From Procambarus clarkii (Eukaryota; Arthropoda; Malacostraca; Decapoda; Cambaridae): a stretch of 64,000 nt of DNA. Positions 10,803-19,552 of this stretch are shown in pieces. The position numbers and the translations under genes were made by a program. The notes under the pieces are model-generated. The model made no database searches, was not told the DNA's origin, and was given only the letters and a program-made list of their open reading frames with translations. Within the stretch, counting starts at the first letter, position 1. Each line of letters starts with the position of its first letter. The stretch spans positions 37,642,710-37,706,709 of the forward strand of contig NC_091158.1 in assembly GCF_040958095.1 (NCBI RefSeq), written 5' to 3'.

Positions 10803-12104
10803 TTACCTGAGAAGAGAATCCTCGTCCTCTCGAACCACGTTGTCCATTATAATAGGATTCGCCACGTCTCCACTGTCCTGTACCTCGATATCTAGACGTT
10901 GTATTCCTCCCTGACCCGAGGGTGTGCTAGCCTGACCCTCGAATGCGTCACCTCCCGACGGAGAAAATTCCACATACCCCTGACTTTGTCGGGCTATCGG
11001 CTTGCCAGTATATCCACGACCATCTCTACTGTTCCACGTATACCGCCTTTTACTACCCTGCAACTTTGCGTGACCTTTTTCTTCACATTCCTGGAGACTT
11101 CTGTAAGCTTCCGTAATTACATCTGCTTTGTCCGCTGCTTCTAAGAGTGTTTTTATTCCTGCTTCTTGAACCTTAAACCTGGTGTCTGGAGTCACCATCT
11201 CCAAGAATTTTTCCATTAACATCAATTGTTTCAAGTCTTCGAAAGATTCTACCTTTTCGGAACCCATCCATCTTTGGAATCTACGTTCCAAATCTCTGGC
11301 TGTTTCAGCATATGTGCTCCTTTGTGTCTTTACCATTTCTCTGAACCGCTTCCGGTAAGCTTCAGGTGTCAGTAGAAATGACCTTAATACGCTGTTTTTC
11401 ACAGTCCAGTAATTTATACAATCTTCAAGAGAGAGCTGGGTATAGGCCTCTCTCGCTGCCCCAGTCAATCTTATTTGCACCAATTGGGCCCAATCCTCCT
11501 CTGGCCACTGCTTTAGTGTAGCAACTTTTTCAAAATGCTCAAAAAAAGACTCAGACTCTTCTGGACAAAATTGCGGAACCTCCTTTTCACGTGCCTTGTG
11601 ATCATATGCTGCAGGCATAGGTGTGCTCTCCGAGTGTACCTCTCGCTCTCGCCTCTGAGCAGCCACAAATTTATTTGCTTCGATTTCCATTTGCTTCGTT
11701 TTCTCCTTTTCTAATTCTACACGCGTTTTTTGCTCACTTTCAAGTCTCACTTTCTCCAATTTCAGTTTCTCTAACTGAAACTGTCTTTCATCCCTCTTAA
11801 TTTGAGCTTCCAGTTTCAAACGTTCCAATTCATATTCTAAACTTCCACTCCTACGAGACGAATTAGAAGACACTTCCTCATTATCTTATTCCCCACTTTC
11901 CTTTGCACACACATCTAATCCTACCGCTTCGACGTCTTCGCGTCGAGACCTTACTTTATTTCCAAGTTCTTGTCTCATATAGACCACTTTAGTCGACACT
12001 AATTCTATCTCATAGTGTTCGGCGATTTGCTTCAGCTGTTCTTTCGTACAGCTCTCAAAAATCAATGGGTCCTCTTTTGTTATAAATTCTTGGACACGAT
12101 CCAT
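10803..12104 (-). pseudogene. gag: Element A gag: SAP-like N-terminus, coiled coil, SCAN-like capsid
   Basis: Starts at an ATG at 12104, about 80 bases after the PBS. The first 72 codons (ending AKESGE) contain a helix-turn-helix stretch (ESCTKEQLKQIAEHYEIEL) that resembles a SAP-type motif. An in-frame TAA at 11886-11888 follows. The frame resumes into a long charged coiled coil (about 60 residues rich in Glu, Lys, Leu and Arg) and a capsid-like region (QFCPEESESFFEHFEK, REAYTQLS, SVLRSFLLTPEAYRKRFREM). The SCAN-like helices are TYAETARDLERRFQRW, FEDLKQLMLMEKFLEMV, TLLEAADKADVITEAY. The final 30-40 residues before the stop at 10803 are probably out of frame. The alternative frame gives an Arg/Gly-rich linker (RGSRGRGFSSQ) joined directly to the zinc knuckle. 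Confidence 0.9.
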
Positions 12105-12185
12105 GATGAAAACTTTGCCTGGCTGGACACCTAGATGACTAGCAATGGGTGCTGCAAGTGTACACAGTGTGTCTTGCTCAAAACT

Positions 12186-12203
12186 CTCCCGGACAGGCCC
12201 CCA
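12186..12203 (-). other. Primer-binding site of element A
   Basis: The minus strand reads TGGGGGCCTGTCCGGGAG, four bases after the 5' LTR. It resembles a tRNA-Pro type PBS with two central differences. The exact primer tRNA needs the host tRNA set. Confidence 0.8.
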
Positions 12204-12207
12204 TATG

Positions 12208-13011
12208 TGTTGGGATCAACTGTTGACAACCCAACACATTTAATTTAGGTTTATTCTGAATGTTTATCCTAATGCTTCGTTGTACTACAACAGGGTACAT
12301 GAATCTGAACAGGTGTCAGCCTCAGCCGGACCTGTTGTCAGGTGCAACACACTTCGTGCTGAGGTCTGACAAAGGACAAGAAAATAAGATGGTATAAAAC
12401 TTCATCATGGATATATTGTGATATATCTCTAATCACCTTATATACAATATTTTACATGTATATATATATGTGTGCATTGTACACAAGTACAGTTAAATAT
12501 ATATATATATAGAGAGAGAGATACTATGACCATGCTACGGTCGTCTCTTGTCCGATTGATCTTCCCACTTATAAAGCATCTACTTTCCTGCAATTTGTAC
12601 CGCTATCAGGAAAATCAGCGCGTTAACTCCACGCCGACCTCTAAATCTCAAAGCTGTTATCTTCCATAACTTTCAAGAACGTCGACCATGCCTCGAGGTC
12701 CTCTTCCTTCATAAGGGTGGAGCACACTAAAAGTTGGGTCCGTTGGTCACACATCCAAATGCGACGACAGCCTGTTGACTCAATGGAGGGGAGCAGATGT
12801 CTGTCTCTCCACATGCTTCGGCCAGCACACGTTACCTCGCCCAGTGGTTCTGATTGGCTAACAGAAATTCCCGCCACCGGACGAGCCATACCGTGCTGAC
12901 AGTTAACGACCTCCATGGTTGTTAACCTCGTTCTTCCTGTAATAATGAACGTAAGACTTAAATAATCGTGCCTTTATTTGATGAAATAACACGATACGAT
13001 ATATCGTAACA
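12208..13011 (-). repeat. 5' LTR of element A
   Basis: 804 bp, TG...CA, matching 5978-6852. The PBS lies 4 bp inside and gag begins about 100 bp inside. The (TA)n tract is short here. No clear TATA box was found on the minus strand. Confidence 0.93.
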
Positions 13012-13015
13012 GGCT
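13012..13015. repeat. Target-site duplication of element A, right copy
   Basis: GGCT following the LTR end, identical to 5974-5977. Removing A and one copy restores the reading frame of the host element B. Confidence 0.8.
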
Positions 13016-13377
13016 CTACTCAGGTCCGCTCTCTTCACATGATTCTTCTTTGGCTGGGCTATCTTCTCTTTTGACCTCACCGAGACTTCATTTTCCTGGG
13101 CTGGACCTTCGTCAAACAGCCACGCTATATCTACGTCGATATCTTCCACCGGCTGAATCGACACTGTCTCACCTTCTCCAGTGTCTTCCTTGTCGGCCAC
13201 CTCTGCCTTCGTCACTACCGAGACAGGGTCTTCAATGGCTTGGCGGTCTCCTGACTCATCTCCTCGGATGTCAGTCAGGTTCACACTCTCAGGTGTCCCA
13301 CCTGTGCCGTGGCCTTCTGGGCACTCCTCTGGCACAGCCTCCGCCATGACTCTTGGCAACACCTTTGTCCCGCAAGT
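13012..13377 (-). pseudogene. Element B: post-protease acidic linker of pol, interrupted by A
   Basis: Open frame beginning CGTKVLPRVMAEAV and rich in Glu, Asp, Thr and Val, ending ...KRADLSRA at the A insertion point. It corresponds to the acidic linker before the integrase in A (VVTKAEVADK versus VVTRVQSARL; IAWLFDEG versus LKDLFEDS). A one-base shift near 13378 separates it from the preceding VILGNDL segment. Confidence 0.7.
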
Positions 13378-13812
13378 CATTCCCCAGGATCACTTGGACT
13401 CCTGGAACAGGTATGTCGGGCACACTCCCAACATCACCTGTGCCGACACATATTCCGACCTTAGCTGGACAGTACAAACGGGCATGTCACTCTCAGACAA
13501 TAACCCACATACTCTCATCTTACCCCTGCCAGCTAACCGTCGATTATTCCCAATCAGGCTTCTCGCAATCAAGCTCTGATTAGCTCCGGCATCTCTTAAG
13601 ATACCAACTTCTACCTCAGGTTGGCCTCCTACACTGATCCAACCTTTGCTCATGAACGGCCTATACCTCTCGTTCACTATGTTTATCTTCTGTGGTTTGT
13701 CTCGGAACACATTCGTATATTTACTTCGGGGGTCACACATGGCCAGGGTCACAACTCTTTTGCCCTGCCGACAGTCTCACATCACGTGACCCAATCCGTT
13801 ACAATTGTAACA
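13378..13812 (-). pseudogene. Element B zinc knuckle and protease remnant
   Basis: The CCHC knuckle (13771-13812) has its Cys and His in place (CYNCNGLGH) but a TGA at 13777-13779 just before the last Asp-Cys, probably from a CGA codon. The protease follows in the same frame, with PFMSKGWISVGGQPEVEV, then ILRDAGANQSL. The expected DTG catalytic triplet is DAG here (near 13588), which would abolish activity. After VMLGVC the frame shifts. PDIPVPGVQVILGNDL is found in the next frame. Confidence 0.8.
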
Positions 13813-14996
13813 CCTCACCTGGGAAAAGTCTCTTCTATATGTACCAGAGTAGCTCTGACTTTGTCTACTCGCATGAGAGTTCCTCGGGCCAGGTACACTA
13901 CTTGCACTCTATAAGGCTTTACTGGACTCTTGATTTCCAGGATAACCATTAGTTTCACGTTTAGCTCCTCCATCTTCACTTTCAGACGAAGTGCGCGACC
14001 TACTCTTCTGAGTTTTAGGGTACTTACGTTTATCTGCCCATTTATCAAAATTCTTCTCACCCCAGACTCTTCTGGGTCTTTCATAATTTCTTCCTCCCCA
14101 GACTCCACTGGGTCTGCTATTGCTGCGTCTCGCCTCGCTTCTCACTCTGTTCTCCCTTCATGCCATCTTAATTCTCTCTTGTTCTGCTTTAGCGGCCTCC
14201 ATCTTTATCATAGCCAGTTCAGCCTTGGCCGTTTCTTGTTCGGCATTGGCACTCTCTTGTCCGACTTTCAATCTTTCCTGTTCAGCTTTAGCCTTTTCCT
14301 GTTCGGCTTTAGTTTTCCCTTGCTCAGCTTTAGCTCGCTCCTGCTCGGCTTTGGCTTTCTCTTGCTCAAGCCGAGCCTGCCTCTCTTCACCTTGCAGTTG
14401 TACCTCATTGTCTCCTGGTTCCAACTTTGGTTCCACCTCGTGCCTCTCAAGGCTGCTTTCCCTGCTGCTACTTGAGTTTACATTAATTCCCTCGTCACTT
14501 GGCGCATCGTCCGTTTCTTCTGAAATTTCTTCCAACCTATCTGGTTCTTTATTCTGAGGCAGAGCCTCAGCTCCTTCTTGCTGGCACTGTATTTCGTCTT
14601 CTTCACATTGGCGCTCTGCTTCCTTCTCTTTTGCTTTTTGTTCCCTTAACCAAGTCCGCAGCGCCTCGCGTCTATCCTCTACCTTATCATGCCTACCCTT
14701 TAGGCCGAAATGGTCTTCTAACATCCTTATCTGCCTTCTAGTGCACATATCTAGAATCTTCTCGTCACGAATTTTGCAGAACATGCTTACTCTGTCTATC
14801 TGCGTTAGTGCCCTGATTTCATTCCGTTTACTAGACGCACTGTGTTTGACTTCAACCTAACACCATACATTTTCGCGATCAACCAAAGTTGTTCCTGGGT
14901 ACAATTTTGCAAGATTTCATCATCTCCCGTATCAATGTACTCCTGGGCTCTAGCAAGGTTTTTCTCCGAACCTCTAAAATTCAAAACTGCTGTCAT
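13813..14996 (-). pseudogene. gag: Element B gag with capsid deletion
   Basis: The likely start is the ATG at 14996. The first block contains EILQNCTQEQLWLIAKMYGV, similar to the A gag N-terminus. A frameshift near 14820 leads into a second similar motif (KILDMCTRRQIRMLEDHFGL). An acidic stretch follows, and then a coiled coil built of about eight KAEQE-type heptad-like repeats (14400-14160). A TGA at 14158-14160 and a TAG at 13909-13911 interrupt the frame, which otherwise continues through an Arg/Ser-rich basic region (14157-13813) to the zinc knuckle. The roughly 150-residue SCAN-like capsid that A has between coiled coil and basic region is missing, so this gag could not have formed particles by itself. 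Confidence 0.82.
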
Positions 14997-15116
14997 CCTG
15001 TCCTGTGAGTCATCCCAAGAGAGAGAGAATATACACCTGCGGTCACACAGTGTATCTATTTCAACAAGGGGTGTACCAATCCACTCTTGGACAGGGTGTG
15101 GGTGTGTCAGTTCACT

Positions 15117-15136
15117 CTCCCGGACACAGGCCCCCA
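15117..15136 (-). other. Primer-binding site of element B
   Basis: The minus strand reads TGGGGGCCTGTGTCCGGGAG, the A primer site with two extra bases (GT) in the middle. It lies just inside the presumed LTR end. Confidence 0.65.
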
Positions 15137-15733
15137 ATTTATTATAGACTGTGAGTTGTTGGTGTTGTCGTCGTTGATCCGTCTCTACGAACAACCCAAC
15201 CCACAACTCAGTAGAGTGCTTATACCTTACTAGAAGATCACCCTTGGCGCTTCTGGCTCTTGGAGAGGAGCTCAACGTCACACGTTTAGGGGATGCGGCT
15301 CCACACTTAGCCTCGTTGTCACGTGCACACACCCACTCGAGCCGCTGTGACTCCCCACTCTCTCCTTATGAGATATGATCTCCTCAATCCCCTATGACTT
15401 ACTAGTATTACCTTCTACCCTGTCCACAGCAGTGGTTCTTGGTTCTTTCTCTCTCTCCTTCTTCACTACCTCCTGGGAAGCCTCACTAGGACAAGGGCAA
15501 ACACCAGCAAATTGGGATACATTTACTGGACAAAGCACATACACGATACATACACACATATCATAATAATGAATCCTATACTCTATAATACTACAATCTG
15601 GTTGCTCTCCAACACCATCAGAACTCTATTATCAGTTTACCAAGTGGTATCCTATCTTCTGATTCACCACCTGATACTATCACCCTCCTCAAGTAGATCA
15701 AGTCTACATACACTGTTGCACTATCAACAAGAG

Positions 15734-15735
<2 letters not shown>
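15137..15735 (-). repeat. 5' LTR of element B (partial)
   Basis: Noncoding sequence to the right of the PBS. A TG at 15150 (TGTGAGTTGTTGG) is the likely LTR boundary. It shares only a short motif with the A LTR (GATC...ACAACCCAAC). It ends at the (TA)n array, so its full length is unknown. Confidence 0.5.

Positions 15736-15803
<68 letters not shown>
15736..15803. repeat. (TA)n microsatellite
   Basis: Pure TA dinucleotides joining the element B LTR to the SINE cluster. Confidence 0.97.
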
Positions 15804-15806
<3 letters not shown>

Positions 15807-16230
15807 TAAAAACTCACACCCCAGAAGTGACTCGAACCCATACTCCCAGAAGCAACGCAACTGGTAACTACAGGGCGCCTTAATCCGCTTGACCATCACG
15901 GCCGTCAAAAGGAAGTGATAGCCGAGGCTATTTGAGCCACTTCCCCGACGGCAACTCGGATGGTAATCTTGGGCATAGCATTTCACCAAATCACCTCATT
16001 CTTTGGGGCACACGTGAGGAACACAAATGCGAACAAGCCTGAATGGTCCCCAGGACTATATGCGAATGAAAACTCACACCCCAGAAGTGACTCGAACCCA
16101 TACTCCCAGAAGCAACGCAACTGGTAACTACAGGGCGCCTTAATCCGCTTGACCATCATGGCCGTCAAAAGGAAGTGATAGCCGAGGCTATTTGAGCCAC
16201 TTCCCCGACGGCAACTCGGATGGTAATCTT
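15804..16230 (-). mobile_element. tRNA-derived SINE, tandem dimer (minus orientation)
   Basis: Two head-to-tail copies with a 260-bp period. Each contains a pol III promoter on the minus strand. A boxes (TGGTCAAGCGG) lie at 15885-15895 and 16145-16155. B boxes (GGTTCGAGTCA) lie at 15828-15838 and 16088-16098. The box spacing and A-box sequence resemble a tRNA-Leu/Ser type head with a long variable region. The second copy is cut short at 16230, the centre of a palindrome. Confidence 0.85.
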
Positions 16231-16297
16231 GTTCGCATTTGTGTTCCTCACAAATTTCGCATTTGTGTTCCTCAGTTCGCATTTGTGTTCCTCACGT
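16231..16297. repeat. Spacer at the SINE palindrome centre
   Basis: Three near-identical copies of TTCGCATTTGTGTTCCTCA in tandem. This short sequence also occurs at the SINE unit junctions. Confidence 0.85.
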
Positions 16298-16797
16298 GTG
16301 CCCCAAAGAATGAGGTGATTTGGTGAAATGCTATGCCCAAGATTACCATCCGAGTTGCCGTCGGGGAAGTGGCTCAAATAGCCTCGGCTATCACTTCCTT
16401 TTGACGGCCGTGATGGTCAAGCGGATTAAGGCGCCCTGTAGTTACCAGTTGCGTTGCTTCTGGGAGTATGGGTTCGAGTCACTTCTGGGGTGTGAGTTTT
16501 CATTCGCATATAGTCCTGGGGACCATTCAGGCTTGTTCGCATTTGTGTTCCTCACGTGTGCCCCAAAGAATGAGGTGATTTGGTGAAATGCTATGCCCAA
16601 GATTACCATCCGAGTTGCCGTCGGGGAAGTGGCTCAAATAGCCTCGGCTATCACTTCCTTTTGACGGCCGTGATGGTCAAGCGGATTAAGGCGCCCTGTA
16701 GTTACCAGTTGCGTTGCTTCTGGGAGTATGGGTTCGAGTCACTTCTGGGGTGTGAGTTTTCATTCGCATATAGTCCTGGGGACCATTCAGGCTTGTT

Positions 16798-16800
<3 letters not shown>
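16288..16800 (+). mobile_element. tRNA-derived SINE, tandem dimer (plus orientation)
   Basis: Two copies, again with an exact 260-bp period, in the opposite orientation to 15804-16230. A boxes are at 16414-16424 and 16674-16684, B boxes at 16471-16481 and 16731-16741. The unit between heads carries CACGTGTGCCCCAAAG and TATAGTCCTGGGGACC. The last copy passes directly into a (TA)n array. Confidence 0.85.

Positions 16801-16888
<88 letters not shown>
16801..16888. repeat. (TA)n microsatellite
   Basis: 88 bp of TA between the SINE cluster and the TIR element. Confidence 0.97.
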
Positions 16889-16891
<3 letters not shown>

Positions 16892-17274
16892 ATACCTAGT
16901 AGCCAGAACGCACTTCTCAGCCTACTATGCAAGGCCCGATTTGCCTAATAAGACTAGTTTTCCGGAAATAATATATTTTCTCATTTTTTTTTCTTATGAC
17001 ATGATAAAGCTACCCATTTCATTATGTATGAGGTCAATTTTTTTTTATTGGAGTTAAAATTAACGTAGATATATGACCGAACCTAACCAACCCTACCTAA
17101 CCTAACCTAACCTATCTTTATAGGTTAGGTTAGGTTAGGTAGCCGAAAAAGTTAGGTTAGGTTAGGTTAGGTAGGTTAGGTAGTCGAAAAAACATTATTT
17201 CATGAAAACTTGGCATATTAGGCAAATCGGGCCTTGCATAGTAGGCTGAGAAGTGCGTTCTGGCTACTAGGTAC

Positions 17275-17277
<3 letters not shown>
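16889..17277. mobile_element. 389-bp TIR element (MITE-like) with a TTAGG foldback core
   Basis: Terminal inverted repeats of about 62 bp (16889-16950 and 17216-17277) match with a single mismatch near the tip (GTCATACCTAG versus GTCGTACCTAG). The element is flanked on both sides by TA arrays, so a TA target duplication is compatible but cannot be shown. There is no coding capacity. The interior contains facing CCTAA and TTAGG repeats (17080-17184) that would fold into a second hairpin. Confidence 0.8.
17080..17184. repeat. TTAGG/CCTAA telomere-like interrupted repeats
   Basis: Several CCTAA units followed by TATCTTTATA and then TTAGG units, with AGCCGAAAAAG and AGTCGAAAAAAC interruptions. 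TTAGG is the ancestral arthropod telomere repeat. Here it is inside a transposon-like unit and is not a telomere. Confidence 0.85.
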
Positions 17278-17969
<692 letters not shown>

Positions 17970-18919
17970 CTATTGGTCCATATTTCTTGATGCTTCTATA
18001 TTGGAGCGGAGTCTTGAGGTGGGTAGAATATAGTTGTGCATTAATTGGCTGTTGATTGCTGGTGTTGACTTCTTGATGTGTAGTGCCTCGCAAACGTCAA
18101 GCCGCCTGCTATCGCTGTATCTATCGATGATTTCTGTGTTGTTTACTAGGATTTCTCTGGCGATGGTTTGGTTGTGGGAAGAGATTATATGTTCCTTAAT
18201 GGGGCCCTGTTGCTTATGCATCGTTAAACGCATAGAAAGTGATGTTGTTGTCTTGCCTATATACTGGATTTTTTGGAGCTTACAGTCCCCAAGAGGGCAT
18301 TTGAAGGCATAGACGACGTTAGTCTCTTTTAAAGCGTTCTGTTTTGTGTCTGGAGAGTTTCTCATGAGTAGGCTGGCCGTTTTTCTGGTTTTATAGTAAA
18401 TCGTTAGTTGTATCCTCTGATTTTTGTCTGTAGGGATAACGTTTCTATTAACAATATCTTTCAGGACCCTTTCCTCCGTTTTATGAGCTGTGGAAAAGAA
18501 GTTCCTGTAAAATAGTCTAATAGGGGGTATAGGTGTTGTGTTAGTTGTCTCTTCAGAGGTTGCATGGCGTTTCACTTTCCTTCTTATGATGTCTTCGACG
18601 AAACCATTGGAGAAGCCGTTGTTGACTAGGACCTGCCTTACCCTACAAAGTTCTTCGTCGACTTGCTTCCATTCTGAGCTGTGGCTGAGAGCACGGTCGA
18701 TATATGCGTTAACAACACACAGTCGCTGTTGGCATCTAGGCACATTCCTATGTTCGTTTCCTTAGTGAAGACTGCAGTGTGGAAACCTCCGCTCTTTTCC
18801 ATGACTGTTACATCTAGAAAGGGCAGCTTCCCATCCTTTTCCATCTCGTAAGTGAAACGCAACACGGAACTCTGCTCAAATGCCTCCTTCAGCTCCTGCA
18901 GATGTCTGACATCAGGTAC
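17970..18919 (-). pseudogene. Penelope-like element: RT C-terminus and GIY-YIG endonuclease, 5' truncated
   Basis: Reads leftwards. The first part (18919-18730) is the end of a reverse transcriptase thumb region (LKEAFEQSS, GKLPFLDVTV, FHTAVFTKET). A small deletion with a frameshift near 18730 joins it to a 257-codon frame. In that frame the GIY-YIG domain is visible at residues 143-233: VVYAFKC, the CX4C pair, YIGKT (161-165), R172, catalytic-type E219 and the terminal KKSTPAIN. This RT plus GIY-YIG architecture is specific to Penelope-like elements, whose RT primes at a nick made by the endonuclease. RT palm motifs are absent, so the copy is truncated at about 18919 and inactive. Confidence 0.88.
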
Positions 18920-19097
<178 letters not shown>

Positions 19098-19552
19098 TCC
19101 TTCATTCCAACACTATGAACGTTGAAAGGTGCGTTGTCTGAGCTTTGTTTATGGCGAGGCAGGTACAGTGTATGGGTGAGGGTGAGGGGAGGGTCGCCGC
19201 CGTCTCAGTGCCGCCACCCACCAGCCCCCAAGGCGGGGTACGGGGGGAAGGGGGGAGTGATGGGGGAGGCTCTCGAGCTGCCTACAGTGATGTTAGTGGA
19301 AAGTTAGTGCGTTCATAAGCAAATCGGTGAGTGTAGTGTTAAAAACAATGTGCACTAGTGATTTCCCCGAGTGTTTGATAGTGTGTAACAAGTGTGACGG
19401 CAGCCTCCCTCGTGTGCCCCCCCTCCACCACCCCCGCCCGCCATCTTCCCCCACCCCGCTACCTGCGCCCTACCCAGCCAGCCGCCCATCAACACACAGC
19501 CTACCCACACACGGTGCCCAAGCCATGCCCAACTCCCCCAGGAGGGTAATGC
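19098..19552 (+). other. GC-rich stretch upstream of the RT-like fragment
   Basis: Composition changes sharply from the AT-rich flanks. A plus-strand frame (19327-19644) starts with ECLIVCNKCDGSL followed by a Pro-rich tract. It could be the N-terminus or 5' leader of the RT-like element, but no family assignment is possible. Confidence 0.4.

Larger units (their letters stand above)
5978..13011 (-). mobile_element. Element A: near-complete Ty3/gypsy retrotransposon, Gmr1-like (integrase before RT)
   Basis: A 7,034-bp element reading right to left. It has a 5' LTR (12208-13011), PBS (12186-12203), gag, zinc knuckle, protease, integrase, RT, RNase H, PPT (6853-6865) and 3' LTR (5978-6852), flanked by GGCT duplications. 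The domain order is protease-integrase-RT-RNase H. Most gypsy elements have integrase last, and integrase-first is characteristic of Gmr1-like elements. The gag C-terminal capsid region resembles the SCAN domain, which is thought to derive from this group. The copy is dead: there are two in-frame TAA codons (11886-11888, 7935-7937) and frameshifts near 10.9, 10.4 and 8.25 kb. A hand count of LTR differences gives about 20 substitutions over roughly 790 alignable bases (about 2.5%), so insertion was not very recent. No env-like frame is present. Confidence 0.93.
13012..15735 (-). mobile_element. Element B: older Gmr1-like gypsy relative, split by element A
   Basis: Right-hand part of a minus-strand element homologous to A: a 5' LTR region from about 15137 rightwards, PBS (15117-15136), gag, zinc knuckle, protease and the start of pol. 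The remainder lies left of A (5977 downwards). It shares with A the gag N-terminal motif, zinc knuckle, protease (ILRDAGANQSL versus ILRDTGANQSL) and the ILGNDL segment after the protease. It lacks the SCAN-like capsid between coiled coil and basic region, and no integrase or RT remains. The frame carries several stops and frameshifts. Its LTR runs into a (TA)n array at 15736, so its outer end is not visible. Confidence 0.82.

Noticed and set aside
10720-10810. Programmed ribosomal frameshift between gag and protease in A
   Set aside because: Element B keeps these parts in one frame, so the shift in A is better explained by mutation.
14120-14557. Plus-strand frames of Ala/Ser/Leu-rich sequence
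   Set aside because: These are antisense shadows of the KAEQE coiled-coil repeats in the element B gag.
16403-16493. A functional tRNA gene
   Set aside because: A and B boxes are present, but the sequence does not fold convincingly as a full tRNA and is part of a 260-bp repeated SINE unit.
17080-17184. A chromosome end marked by TTAGG repeats
   Set aside because: The repeats are few, face each other, and lie within a 389-bp inverted-repeat element in the middle of the contig.
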